NCBI GenBank assembly: GCA_023078555.1
Contig: CM041203.1
Coordinates: forward strand, 4,858,538-4,922,537
DNA: 64,000 nucleotides
DNA from: Ulva prolifera
Taxonomy: Eukaryota > Chlorophyta > Ulvophyceae > Ulvales > Ulvaceae
Reading direction: 5' to 3'
The translations under genes and the position numbers were made by a program. Numbering within the stretch: the first letter of the stretch is position 1; each line of letters opens with the position of its first letter. Shown piece by piece: positions 19,544 through 31,397 of this stretch. Under the pieces are notes generated by a model that saw nothing but the letters and a program-made list of their open reading frames with translations, did not search any database and had not been told where the DNA came from.

Positions 19544-20643
19544 GGACAGCCTGGGTTGGGTGATCGGGCCCGATTGGGCAAATTTCCCGATTTATCGGGC
19601 CCGATGAGAAAAATCCCGATTAGTCTCCCGATTTGGCCATCTTCGAGCTAGAATGAACTCTGTTGACGACTGTTAAGGTGTCATATGATAGATAAACATG
19701 TTTGCGGATTGTGGCAAGTGTTCCTGTCAAAAAATTCGACCTGTGGACGTTTTTGTGTGCGACTAAGCTCGCCGTGGACCTATAAACGACCACAGGTGCT
19801 CAGCGACGCACGGTTGCGCAAGATTTGAAAGCTCAATTTGCCTGTCAAAGACTGTGTGAGCGCTACACTCGATTTGCGGCATGGCGTGCAAGTACTGCTC
19901 ATGGTCTCGTCAACGAGCTAGCACGAACGAGTACATGGCTCAATCGGCTGGCGAACAGACAAAAACATCAGGAATGCATTGCAAAAGTCCATTGTGTTTC
20001 AGAGAAGTCTTTCGCAATAGATTTGTTAGTTCAGGCCCGTGGCTGCGGCAAGTATTCGTGTCATCAGCAGTCTATGAGGCTACGCACGACCATGAGAGGG
20101 CAGCAATCGATCAAGAATCACTGTATCTGATGTCTCTGAGTGCATTTAATATCTTGGACATTCGTAATTCCATCGCAATCGTGATCAGAATTGGACCTGG
20201 TTTCTGTACATGTGTATCATCACACAAGTGTGTCAGCTCTCTCTTAGATTAGACACACATATGTATATAAAGATGCAATGATTAATTATTAATCAGGTGG
20301 CTTTGGACCCACCGGATTGCATTGTGGAGTGCTGTTGCGATCTTATGATTGGACACATCCGAGCAGCCAGTCATAGCAGTGCCATCAGTGAATGCTGCTC
20401 ATATAAATCCATCACAAATCATGCAAGACTACAATTAAAGCGCTATGATGATGTGTTCTCGCTTCATTGGAATCAATTTTATGTCAAACTTTGGGCAGCT
20501 CGACTGAAGTGCGTCCAGTTGTAGACATCCCTAAATATTCAATTTTTTTATCCGGATCTAGCCGAAAAATCCCGATTTATCGGGCCCGATTTGAAAAATC
20601 CCGACATCGGGGGATCGGGCTCGACCCAACCTAGGGGACAGCC
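19544..20643. mobile_element. Non-autonomous hAT-like element with ATCGGGCCCGAT subterminal repeats
   Basis: The direct repeat GGACAGCC lies at 19544-19551 and 20636-20643 (8 bp, the hAT TSD length). The ends are inverted: TGGGTTGGGT on the left, TAGGTTGGGT on the right minus strand; exact ends are ambiguous by about 2 bp because CC is shared. Both ends carry palindromic ATCGGGCCCGAT and AATCCCGATT repeats. The 1.08-kb interior has no ORF resembling a transposase. Block B has the matching empty site near 30590-30605 with a single GACAG. Confidence 0.7.
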
Positions 20644-21292
20644 TGGAGCATCAACTCACATCCATTGACGTGTGCGTGTTGCCAGCCACACCCTTTCCGC
20701 CTTCCAACACCACATCGTCCAACGATCACATGTAGGCACCGCTGGCGGCAGGACAGCTGATGCATGGTTGGGCCCTGCACTTGGAGTAGGGAGGCAGATC
20801 TGGAATTGTACGGACATGTAACCCTGCATTGCGTCCAAATGTCCACGTTGCCCGGGTGAGCGGCCCGGGTGAGCGGCCCCGCAAGTTTTTGACACCAGTG
20901 CTCCCCCGCAACGTGCAGCCTCAGCATAGGACACTGGCCTGCGCCTGATGACCTGGATACCTGACGAATCTCCCTCCACAGTGGGGCGTGTCCAGATGTA
21001 GATCGCGACTGGGGCAGCGCTTCCGTGTGCTGTGCTCTGCACGCTGTGTGCGCAAGCTCATTCACCGCACTGTGAAGGCAAAGGCTTCCTGGATGCGGTA
21101 AGCCTGTGCGATGACCCAGGGCTGTTGTGGCGAGTGCATGCATGCCAGTGTACATCTGTGATCGATGGCACCCTTGGCAGGCACTGCCTCACCGCGGGGG
21201 CAGCTGGCCAGTGCATCAGTTGAAGGACGTCCCGTCCTGTCGACAATGTCGACAACCCAGAATGTCGACAACCCAGAACGCCACAGTGAGGG
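20644..21292. other. Block A tail conserved with 30595-31215
   Basis: Long runs are shared with block B, notably around 20905-20985 and 30860-30940 (CGCAACGTGCAGCCTCAGC and onward). Minus-strand frames (SRSSGAGQCPMLRLHVAG) are open in both but not continuous. A decayed exon is possible; no gene is called. Confidence 0.35.
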
Positions 21293-21532
21293 GTCCTCAC
21301 CAGTGCTCTTCAGTTGGATTTTTTCCTGGCGGGAAAACCAACGGCTCGCTTCCCTCGCCGTCGGGATTTCGCCAAAATTTCCGAATTCTGGCGGGAATCC
21401 GATCGGTCTGCACCGCAAGACCCCTCGCGTCCTCGGGAAAACCGACGGCTCGCTTCGCTGGCCGTCGGTCATTCGCCCCTTTTTTCATAATTTGTCGGGA
21501 AACCGATAGGCATGTAGAGCCCCGGTCCCCAC
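21293..21532. mobile_element. 224-bp hAT-like MITE with E2F-type motifs, copy 1
   Basis: The element is 21301-21524, flanked by GTCCTCAC (21293-21300) and GTCCCCAC (21525-21532). Terminal repeats are CAGTGCTCTTCA and, inverted, CGGGGCTCTACA, decayed from the CAGTGCTCTACA seen in the copies at 50.3 and 61.5 kb. It contains GGCGGGAA blocks near 21324 and 21384 inside imperfect palindromes. Block C at 31196-31235 lacks it, so it arrived after block duplication. Confidence 0.75.
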
Positions 21533-21675
21533 ACACTGCAATGCGAGTGCTGACGGTGCATGGGTGTGTTGGTGTGTGCTGCATGTGGCTTGTTGCGTGG
21601 TGTGCGGTTCCCCTGGTCGCTGCTCGCGGTGCTACCTGCCTTGCTTGCTTTGTCCTTGTAATACACACTGAAATG
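21531..21675 (+). mobile_element. LINE family 1, 119-bp 3' stub with 13-bp TSD
   Basis: The insert 21544-21662 lies between ACACACTGCAATG (21531-21543) and ACACACTGAAATG (21663-21675). It holds only the GT-rich 3' end, finishing GCTTTGTCCTTGTAAT. Block C at 31214-31228 shows the unfilled site. The insert sits directly beside the MITE and next to the A/B block junction. Confidence 0.7.
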
Positions 21676-21800
21676 ATGCATGGCATGCGCGCAAGCCTAC
21701 CTCCATAGGGGTGCCGCCTGAGCTTTCGGTTCCAGGGCCCTGCAGGGGCAGCATCATATAGCCACTGGCATGGCTATATGACATGTGTACACATGGGGGA

Positions 21801-21895
21801 GCGGTCGGTGCAACCGGCTGTCCAACCGGCAGCTGTCCAACCGGCGGTGCAACCGGCTGTCCAACCGGCAGCGGTTGGTGCCACCGGCTGCCTGC
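21801..21895. repeat. Minisatellite of CAACCGGC units
   Basis: Imperfect tandem units of about 15-27 bp built from CTGTCCAACCGGCAG and CGGTGCAACCGG. It is not seen at the matching place in block C (31,300 region). Confidence 0.7.
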
Positions 21896-21899
21896 GCTG

Positions 21900-23940
21900 C
21901 AGCATGCGACCTTCTTGCCGCTCATATGCGTGCGATCTAGCGCCTGGCACAGTGATTCCTGAGCGGCAACATCGCTGAGACAGCCCGGACTGTGATCATG
22001 TTGCAATAGGGCACACGGCACTGCAGCAGTGACCCCGCGGGCCCCGGGCCACATCGGCAGCTCGTGACGTCACATACGCGGCGTCGTAGACGCTACGACA
22101 AGATTGCACCACGATTTCGGGGTTGGTGGGTTTCAGTGCCATCGGCATGCTGTTGCGAGTGCAGCAGCCAGGCGGTGCACTAGCTTCCGTACGCACTGCT
22201 TTCGAAGAGTCTGCAACTGTGGCCACAGGCGAATTTTACGCTCGACCACTCCTGAGCCAGCTCTGGTACGGCGCTTGGCGTCTGAAAGCCTGAGCAATCA
22301 GATCTACCAGTTGTTGAACCAGAGGCGATACCACAGCTCAGGCCTGCACTGATTCATGCACCCACTCGCGTTATCAGACGCATTCTGAAGCTCAGACACT
22401 AGCCGCCGTTGGTATGGTGCAGCAGGCACTGCCAGCAGGCACTGCCAGCAGCAGTGCACTTCACTCAGCCTTGGGGCAGGTTCACACATGTACTCCTGAA
22501 CTCAAGCAGCAGCATGCATGTACCACAGCAGTACACAGTGCCTCGAGCACGGGCGTCATGTCTGCTGAAGCTCTAGACTACAGCTGCAGCACGCATGTGA
22601 CCTGCCATTGCGGTGCAATACTGTCTGACTGCTGTCCTTCCACATGCCCAGTGATGAGGTGAAGGACAGAGATGTGTACCTGAGTCTGCGGCAACATGTA
22701 GCTGCAAATCCTCATTCGATTCCGGGAGCCTGGGCTTCAATGAGCCTTTACATATGGCTACTGCATTGAGCCTGGAAGGCTGAGGCTCTCCAAGTCACAG
22801 CCCAGCGCATTCAACTGACTCTGCCCCCCTTACCTACGGCTGGCTAACCATTTGCTTGCGCACGGACATTCAGGAGGGCACTGCGCTCCAAGAAATTTGT
22901 ACAGACATCAGTGCAACAGGCTCCAATGTAGGTGTCAGGATTCATCACCTGAGCTGCTCTCTCTGCAGTCAAGGAGAAAGCGTGATGGCCCATAAGCTGT
23001 TCACCGCTACCGCATCGGAAAATTGCTTCTGCTGCGTTCTACGTGAGACAACAAGAAGAAGTTGCATTAAAGGAGCTGACGGTCAGTGCTGCCCGGATCG
23101 TGTGGACGTTACGTCGCTCAATGGTCGACCATGGAGCTCATGCACCGCAACACGGCACGCCCGAAACATACGTACGTTGGTTCCGATGCGGGATTCCAAT
23201 ATGCCGTGACCTCACAGGAGCATAGAGTCAATAAGTAGCGAAGCCTCCTGAAGTAATGATCACCTATCTTATTCGCTGTCCTGATGAACAGCGCCTGCAG
23301 AGCGACACTAACCAAACCGCTCCTGCGCAAGCGCTCGTCGGCACTGCTGCCACAGCATGCACAACTGCTTATTGCCCGCGATTATGACCGTGAGTGAGTG
23401 AGCGTATCGGCATCTGTGTGCACACGTGGTGGCCGCGCTGCTGCAGGCGTGGTGCAAGCCTCCCTGCATGCCACTGTCTCTAGATGGACAGATTCAACGC
23501 CTGAGCAGAAGCTGTGGCAAGTCAGTACTCATGTAGCTTCATGGCTGCAGCAGGAAAAGTGCTGCCAGAATGGTGCACACTGTTGCCTTACAGACTTGCA
23601 CACTGCCCAGCAGTTCATTTCCTTGCTCGATCTCAAGGAGCCTCACATGTGCATCAGCAGCCGACCCATGGCAAGAGCCGACCTATGGCAAGCGATTGGC
23701 CATCATGTGCAGCCAATGAGCATGCTGCATGCATACAGGATTACAACACAGACTGGTCGGTACAGAGTTCGATTCGACTTGAGATCCCACTAGCCAAGGT
23801 TACTCAACACAGTCCCAATGGATATCATTGCTACTGTTCTCTCTCCATCAACAAAGCCAGGAGCTCTGCGCATCAAACGGGTGGCCGGAGGCGCCCATCC
23901 GCCGCGACCACTGCCACGCCAGCTCACACACGTTTCTTGC
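21900..23940. other. Block B head, no confident gene
   Basis: Aligns in patches with block C 31660-33770 (for example 22084-22170 with 31680-31760, and 22975-23200 with 32770-33000). Short ORFs in these patches differ between copies and no splice model emerged. Confidence 0.4.
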
Positions 23941-26745
23941 CCCTGCCTCTACATTATCCGGCACCTCCCTCTCTCAAAACAATAGCCACAGGCCTCGCAG
24001 TTCATGCTACACACACACCTACCCGCGGAACCACGCCAGTCACACATCCGCCTCGGCATACGCCTCGAGACAACGTCACATCTACAAGACGGGCATCGCA
24101 GCAGCCACCAGCGCAGACCAATCCCACAGCGACTCTCCGTCGAAGACCGGTCCAACAGCAGGAAGCCATCTCGCCGCATGGACGACGCTGCGGCGAGCGC
24201 CGCAACGCACTTGCCCGCTGGTAGCGACTCCAGGTGCGAGGCAGCGAGGCGCGTCGCTTCCTCCGTCGACGGCGCACGCGCGCAGCCGTTGCGTTCGCAC
24301 TCAGCCTCCACCTTCTCACGCAATTGATTAATCGGCACAGATTCAGCTCTGGCCACAGCTGCGGCGGCGCTGCACTCGAGGAACCACCCATCGGCGGCGC
24401 CGCCAAAGTCGGATCGGGGGGCGGGGTCTCCGCCGGCGAATTCGCCCTAGTAGCCACAGGTGCGGCACGATTCTGGTCCCCCTCGCGCTGCATGCCACCC
24501 TCACGTCCGCCCCGGAACCGCTGCCGTGCCGCAGGGGCAGTGGCGCCCGGCAGCGCCATCCGCTTGGCGGCGTCTGCTCGCGGCTCCTTGGCCCCCTCTT
24601 CATGGCCCCGCTGTTCTCTGAACCAGCGGCCCCGCGCCAGCGCCCGCCATGGTGACGTCGGCGGACGGAGGTCATCGCGGCCCCGCGCCGTGTGCCGGTG
24701 ATGCGCCGTGCTCCAGTGGCACCGCGGCGACGATACGGTCAACGCCGGACACCGTGGCTGCGCCCGGGCCGTGAGCCGGGCTCGGCGGCAACGTCAGAAA
24801 GAGGCATGGCACAGAGATTGAGCCTACATGGAAGCCGAGAGGCACCATGTGCAGCACCGGCGGGCTGCCGGCTGTGGCGTGGGTGTCGCCGGCGGTGGGG
24901 GCAACCATGCGCATCGCGGCGTGGCACTGCGTGGCTGGGGTGTCCCCCAGTCTCTGTTCGGCGGACAGGCCTGCACACGCAGCGGCACGGGTGAGGTGTG
25001 TGTGCATACGTGTTGTTTGTTTTCAATGAGTATGAACAGCAGGCTGAAGCATGCTGTGCGCGCCATGGTTACAAGCCAGACGTACAGAGACACCGCAATG
25101 GCGTGCTTGTTGATACAATATATATACACAGGACAGTCCCCCTTGATGCAGGGTTTGATCAGAGCGACAGACCGAGCGCTTGATGTGGGCACGTCTCAGC
25201 ACAGTACCTACTCGGTTCCAGGGACATCGTGAGTGATTCGGTGAGCACAGGCGCTCGCAGACAGGAGAGGCGCACCGGCCTGGCCCCGTGCGACAGGGTA
25301 ACCGCCCGTCAAATCGATGACCGCATTGCGTTGAGACTCTGCCATGCGAGCCTTCATGTGAGCGGGCAGAGCTCGCGGCTCAAACCCGACCCCGCTCGGC
25401 GCGGCGGCCCCCACGCCATGCATGATGTGAGCGCCAGCACCGGCCTCTCGGAGCGGCTGTGGCGCCACAAACACTTCAGCTGGCCGGGCCGCCAACGCCG
25501 CCGGCGGTTGCTGGGCGCTGTTCCTGGCCGCATGCATGCCGGCAGTGCCAGCGGTCTGCTGGGCGGGCCCTCGGCTTGTGCAGGGTTCGGCCGGTGCGGC
25601 ACGCTGCGCATCGGCAGGGGATACAGCCGGCCTCCCGCAGGTGGACTGGAGATTCGAGTAGGCCCTGGCCACGATGGCTGCGGCGGATCGACTCATGGTC
25701 GTCGGTGCGGCGACGGGCCGCGCCATGGGCGGTGGCGGTGCCTCCACCGCCTTGGGGAGCCGAAAGAGTTCATCTGCACGTACAGTAGCGGCGTTCAGTG
25801 CCACCTAATCATAGATATAAGCCATGCAAGGCTGTGATCACGACCGCGGGGTCGGCCGCGATGGTGCTTCGCTGCAACTGGTACGTGACCAACACACATG
25901 CGGCTGCAGCGCCGCATGCACGAGCCCGCCAGACCTGTGTGTACATGCAGGTACGTATACACTGTTGTGTTGCGCATGTATGTATATGCAGCAGCTGCTT
26001 GGCGGCAGTATAGTCATAACTCACATGGTATCAGGTTCGCACCGATCATCAGGTATGCATGCCCTAAGTGGTGCCAGCCCAGTTCCGCATGTGCCCTCTG
26101 CCCGAGGCCTCTCAGCAGCGCCCACACCACCGCCGCCACCCGGCCCGCCTCGGCGTCGGGGCCCTCCAGCACCCCCGCGCAAAGCGCCGCCACCGGCCGC
26201 GCAAACAAGGCGTCCACCCCGCCGTCCCGGCCCGCCACGTGTGCACCCCCGAAGCCAAACGCAGCTGCGTGGTAGTCCACCCGATTGTTGAGCAACGCGA
26301 GGGCACCCTGGAGGCTGAAGTTGTGGTTTGCCGTGAGGCCGGGGAGCATGACCGCGAAGTCCGTGGCGGCGAGGAAGGCGGCGAGGAAGTGGCGCTGCGG
26401 CGGCGTCCACGTGGGCGCGTGCTTGGCCGCCACCTGTGCGATGGAGTCCGTGATGTCGACCAGGGCCATCACAGCGCGGCCCATGTCACAAGAGAAGCCA
26501 TGAAGTGGGTTGCCTGGGGTTGAGGTGGCCGCCTGTACATGCCAGAGGTGGGGTCACATCTGAGGGGAGGGCGTTCACCGCGGCCATCTGAGGGCATTCG
26601 AAGACAGGACCATTGGGAGAGTCTCAGCTTCTAAACGGCTGCATTTGAATGGCTGATGAGCCGGTGATTAGGCCTCAGAGCTGGCTGAATTTTCCCAGGT
26701 AGATGTAGCCACAGGTGGAGGTTTCAATTCACAACGATGCGCTGA

Positions 26746-26801
26746 ACATCTTGTGATAGTCCAGTGATAAGACCGCTCTACCACTGGACTATCACACATC
26801 T
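26746..26801. mobile_element. 44-bp foldback insertion with 6-bp TSD
   Basis: The insert 26752-26795 lies between two ACATCT copies (26746-26751 and 26796-26801). It is a perfect 14-bp inverted repeat, GTGATAGTCCAGTG (26753-26766) and its complement (26782-26795), with a 15-nt loop. The equivalent places in copies A (near 540) and C (near 36255) lack it. The minus strand contains AGTGGTAGAGCGGTC, reminiscent of a tRNA D-arm. Confidence 0.6.
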
Positions 26802-27337
26802 CCAGATGCAAGGGGACCCAGTCGCACGGTGGCCATGGTACCACATGGCGCGTCGGCATGCACATGTGTATGCATGCAGACTGCTCCCACCACGCAAGTA
26901 AAAAACCGCATGATTGTCAGCATGCATTGCAGGGCACCGGCGTGTCGGACCTGCCGGAACTCGATCGTGTGAGCCAGGAGCAGCATCTGCAAGTCGCTCA
27001 GGGTGGCGAGCACGCCCAGGCGGGCCGCCTCGGCTCCGCCGTCCGCGTACCCGCCGATCGTGGCGCGCAGGCTCCCCGCGTCTCCAAGAAGGGTGGAGTC
27101 AGCCCGCTGTACCTGCATCCCGACAGGCACTTGTCAAGGGTGCACCACCCAAGGGGATCTGAGCGCGTGGCCGGCCAATGTATCATGTGAACTCCCCGTC
27201 ATTCAGTCCCGGGTTAACTGGGTGTCCCACAGCCAGTTAGACTCCGCGTCGGTCGAAGGATATATGTATATACAGCCATGCTTGTGAGTGCTGCCATGTC
27301 GTGAGATAACATAGCATGCATGTAGCTCGACGGTGCT

Positions 27338-27495
27338 GGTGCATTCGTGATTGTTACAAAAGAGTGCACGGGAGAAAACAAACACTGAAACCGAATCTCA
27401 TCCGAATCAACATCAACATACACTCACACACGAACACTACAACCGCACTCACAACTCAGTCCGGCAGGATCGCGTCCTCCAGGTGCATTTGTGAT
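27338..27495 (-). mobile_element. LINE family 2 copy, minus strand, 14-bp TSD
   Basis: The insert 27352-27481 lies between GGTGCATTCGTGAT (27338-27351) and GGTGCATTTGTGAT (27482-27495). The minus strand reads the same tail as 3932-4117 (GACGCGATCCTGCCGGACTGA, then GT-rich, ending TTTTGTAACAA). Confidence 0.7.
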
Positions 27496-28143
27496 GGACG
27501 CGCTCTTATTTGAGAGTGTTTCGGCGGCCAGCCCTGATGCCGCATGCATGCACGTCATCCCGAATTCTCGCATGCAGTCGTATTGCAATCATGACGATGA
27601 TCATGCTTAGCAGTAGCTCACCTGCTGCGGCCGTGCAGGTGCCGCCGCATCTGCGTCTTTTGCATCTGCGGCCCCGGGCGGGTGTGCTGCGCAGCTTGCC
27701 CTCGCGGTGACAAGCCTGACGGGGGTGTTAACCTTGTGGCGTGGGGGCAGTCCTGCACCAGGATAGAGACACGTCAGCAGTGATGCACGGCTGGGCGGCT
27801 ACAGCTGCTGAATCGGCTCGCAGTGCTGAGCTGGCGCACTGAGTGGTCGCTGCTCATGAAATGAATCCGGGAACATGCATCCACGCGATTTGACGCTGAT
27901 AAAGCGTACGGGACAAGAGCACGGTAACAATTGATGGATGTCGGCTGATTGCGGCCGCGAATATGCTACCCCTACAGAGCTTGGCGTACGCATCTTACGA
28001 TGGGTAATGGCAGCGTTCAACCATCGCAAGTTGTCAATGCTGCAAGTTTGTCGCAATTGCGCGCAAGATTAAGCGCCTCGCAGGTGCCACGTGGCGCAAA
28101 CCTGACGTGCCGCACAGCATGTTTGTCGAAACACAAGAACCAG

Positions 28144-28259
28144 GAGGACGCGATCCTGCCGGACTGAGGTGTGGGTGTGGTTGTCGTGTGATCGTGTGTG
28201 TACGTGTTGCTGTTGATTCGGATGAGATTCGGTTTTGGTGCTTGTCTTCTCCCTTGTAA
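28144..28259 (+). mobile_element. LINE family 2 copy, plus strand
   Basis: Reads GACGCGATCCTGCC, the DAILPD-stop tail, a GT-rich stretch and an end at CCCTTGTAA. It is inverted relative to the copy at 27352-27481, 660 bp away. A clear TSD was not found; the left flank (CAAGAACCAGG) matches block A near 1871, so an insertion plus deletion is likely. Confidence 0.6.
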
Positions 28260-28279
28260 GACAAGTTGCCAGATTCATC

Positions 28280-29930
28280 ACAAGTGCGCACGATGCAGAT
28301 TTCGCAGTGCATGCATGCGGAAGAACGAATAGTAAGTCGCCACAGACAAACACCACACAAAATTCCCTGAATCGGGATTCGCAGTGCGCGCAAGCTGTGT
28401 GCCATTCCTCTGACCAGGCCATCGGAGGTTGTAAAGCCATTCGTGCAAGCGTGATCCATGCAAGAGGGAAGACTGAGGCACATGAGACACTGTGACATGT
28501 CACTGTCGACAGCACTGAAATCATCGATGTTGTGCAGTAGAGAAACGCACTGGCAGCAAGAACGTGCTGCCCTTCACAGATGCTACCCACTTAGCGCTAA
28601 GAGGGTACACAACAGTAAACGGATGCAGACAAACCCTTCACAGTTGCAGCGCCCGTGACAGAACCTATCGCCACGGACATTCATCCACAGTCGTAGGCCT
28701 CAAATTTTCATTCACAGATGGTTAAGCTGCAGGCCTGGGCGGACGCATGAGCGCACTCGCCGCAGCCAGCTAGAACCGTGAGATGAGCCCTGGGACACCC
28801 GATGCTCGATCGACACCATCGACAGCACGAAACGTAGCAAGCGCGCACCTGGAGCCATTGTGGTGGAACTGGGTGTAGGATGTGTCTGGGTTCAGAAGCT
28901 CTTTCGCGCACCGAAGGCAGTTTGGGGTCCTAAAAGCTCGATCGAACGGGCATACACTCACACGAAGCAGTGGTAGCGTAAGAGACTTCAGTACGTGTTC
29001 TTAAATTCTAGACGGAAGACATTCTCGGCATCACCGATCTTGTGTTCACCAACGTGGCACAGTGGTACCTCAAGCCACAGCCATGTTCGTCGACGGCCCA
29101 TGACGCAAGGGGAACTTGCGGTGCATGACTGCCTGCCGATCGTCACCACGTGCATATGCTGCCGATGTGCGGCATGCCGCGGCAGCGGGAGCTCATGCAA
29201 ACCCGGGACCTGCATCGCCTTGCCGCGTCTCTCACAGCTGAACATCATCTCCATATGCGGTACCGATATCAGGAAAAAAAATCAGAAAAAAAAAGAGTCA
29301 GATAATTCAGGCAGACTTCCGCCAGCGAATTCGTTATAGGAGCTCGTGTACAGCTGGCAGCTGGCATTGTCACACCTGGTGCCACTACATTATATTTGTC
29401 AAGCTGTATCTGTATCTGTATATGTAGAACAATGCCAATCGAGGAGGGAGCTCGTGTTTCGTGTGATTGTGCCCGTCAATTCCGTTGTGACGCTTGTGCA
29501 CCGACGTCTCGTGTGCGAAGGCCACGGTCGTCCATGCTTGCCTCGAGGAGCTGCGTATACGCTTGACGAGCTCTGCGATGTAAGTCTATGAGGTGTGCCA
29601 CTGGCTGGTCACGTTTTATGGGTGTCGAATGGAGACTATCTATGTGCACAGCCCTTGTAGATGAATTGCCGGCGAACAATCAAGGCGATGTGACGATCCT
29701 CGGGATCGGACCAAAGCTGAACGTTGGAGGTACAGTGATTGCTTTTAGCGATGTCGCTGACTGCCATGTTCACCGGAATACGCATGTCCTGTTGGCAATG
29801 CAGCACATCACAGAGGTGCTGATCAAAGGCCTGCACCCGATGCCAAGCGAAGCACCGAATGCGATCCAAGGGTGGCAACCACACTTCTGACATACTCTTT
29901 CCGAATGGTGCGCCAAGCGAACAAAAATGT
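28280..29930. other. Conserved tract, copy B
   Basis: Counterpart of 2340-3916 and 37720-39020. Plus-strand frames include RQRELMQTRDLHRLAASLT (near 29180) and ALVDELPANNQGDVTILGIG...DVADCHVHRN (29650-29775), which resemble frames in A and C. No complete gene model. Confidence 0.3.
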
Positions 29931-31215
29931 TCAACGTGTCCACGTCCGCATCTGTACCACAGGACGCGCGTTTCATCGTGACGAGCCTCCCGCTGCCATA
30001 ATTCACTGACGAGAGCTCTACAGGCATGATGAAGTATTTACGTTCATGAAGGGCGCTTCTGACGCGCCATGTTTAATTCCATTGGCCATCCTGCAGTCGA
30101 GTGGGTGTGTCAGGTGTGTCCCGCAGCACATTCTGGGGTGCTCGTGCTATCTGCTTGCTCACAATGCATTGCTTGTGCAGGCCTTGACGTGCTTATCCAT
30201 TTGTACCGTCGTCCACCAGCTGGGCAACACAACATCAGAGCGATCCCACACAAGCACACTGCAGGTCGGCATCCATCACTTCCTCTCCGCATTTCTGTTG
30301 CTTACTCCTGATAGATTGGAACTTTATGTGCTTCAGGACACTGTAAAGCATGTAGCAGCTGCCACTCACATGATCCCTTGCCACTACAGGGCAACGATTC
30401 GATGCCAGGATCAACTGGACACGTGGAGAGCTGAGACACAACACACAGCTGAGTAAAAGTGATATACATGCTTCGTCAACTTGTGATCCACAGCACAGGT
30501 ATATCAGAGGTATATGGAGCTCTGCCTGCTCCCGATTCCCACACGAGCACGTCAGGCCTGTCAATCTACAGCGTCCAGCGTACACGTACATATGACAGAC
30601 TCGAGCATTGACTCACAATCACTGGCACCTGCATGCTGGCGGCCCATGTCGTGCTGACGAGCCTTCCCGCACCGAGTTGTCCAACCGAAACAGCCATTGC
30701 ACCTATCTGGAAGCGGCAGGAAAGCTGATGCATGTATGCTCACTCCACCCGGCCTGAACACAGAAAAACTGGAGGTTGCCGGACATGCATGCCAGCATTT
30801 GGGTCCGACCATCCGCACTGCCGAAGGCGGCCCACGCGAGCGGCCCCGCAAGCCTCTGGCACACCCGCAACGTGCAGCCTCAGCATAGGACACTGGCCTG
30901 TGCCTGATGACCTGGACACCTGACTAATCACCCTCCACAGTGGGCCACGTCCAGCTAGCGAATGCGGCAGCTGCGCTGCCGCAGGCTGTGCTCTGCACCC
31001 CGTACACTCGCAAGCTCGGTCACTGCCCTGTGAAAGCAAAGTATACCTGGAGTAGATGAGCCCGTGTGTGCTGCTGGAGCGACCACCCGCAGCTTTTGTG
31101 CCGAGGGCTTGCATCTGCTTCTGTGATGGATGGCACCCTCTGCCGGGCGCACCTCACCGTCCGCGCAGCCGACCAGCGCATCAGCTGAAGGGCACCTCAG
31201 GGAGTGAGGGGCCGC
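29931..31215. other. Block B tail with empty sites for LINE and hAT insertions
   Basis: No confident gene. It aligns with block A pieces 4130-4290, 19300-19543 and 20644-21292 joined together, and with block C 39190-39800. The uninterrupted sequence near 30361-30390 and 30585-30610 shows the pre-insertion state. Confidence 0.5.
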
Positions 31216-31397
31216 GAAACACTGCAATGATGCCTGGCATGCATGCAAGCCCTGCCTCCACTGGGGCGCCTGTGCATGACGTCCGGTACCAGGGGTGGCA
31301 CTTGTGTGCTACATGGGTTGGCAGCCGTGGTGGCTGCCGGGCAGTGTGGCTGTAGGGCACACGGAGGTGCAGCAGTGACCCCGCGTTGGCCGCACAC

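Larger units (their letters stand above)
23949..27752 (-). pseudogene. Gene X copy B, decayed
   Basis: Minus-strand exons match copy C: 27752..27622 (43 codons, LPPRHKVNTPVRLVTARA), 27112..26951 (54 codons, VQRADSTLL... to ...TIEFRQ), 26532 to about 26050 (AATSTPGN..., MGRAVMALVDITDS..., WTPPQRHFLAAFLAATDFAV), about 25804-25210 (VALNAATVRADELFRLPK..., NAVIDLTGG) and a last exon from about 24980 down. Decay signs: the donor aligned to copy C's exon 3 donor is lost (an alternative GTGAGT lies about 30 bp on). The last exon reads LSAEQRLG...SGVDRIVAAVPLEHGASP, then meets an in-frame stop at 24672-24674, with a frame change before AAKRMALPGATAP. The 3' part differs from copy C and ends in a helical frame (LREKVEAECERNG). 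Probably a pseudogene; a re-annotated functional variant is possible. Confidence 0.55.

Noticed and set aside
26752-26795. tRNA gene
   Set aside because: The D-arm-like string is part of a short perfect foldback; no T-arm or acceptor stem follows.
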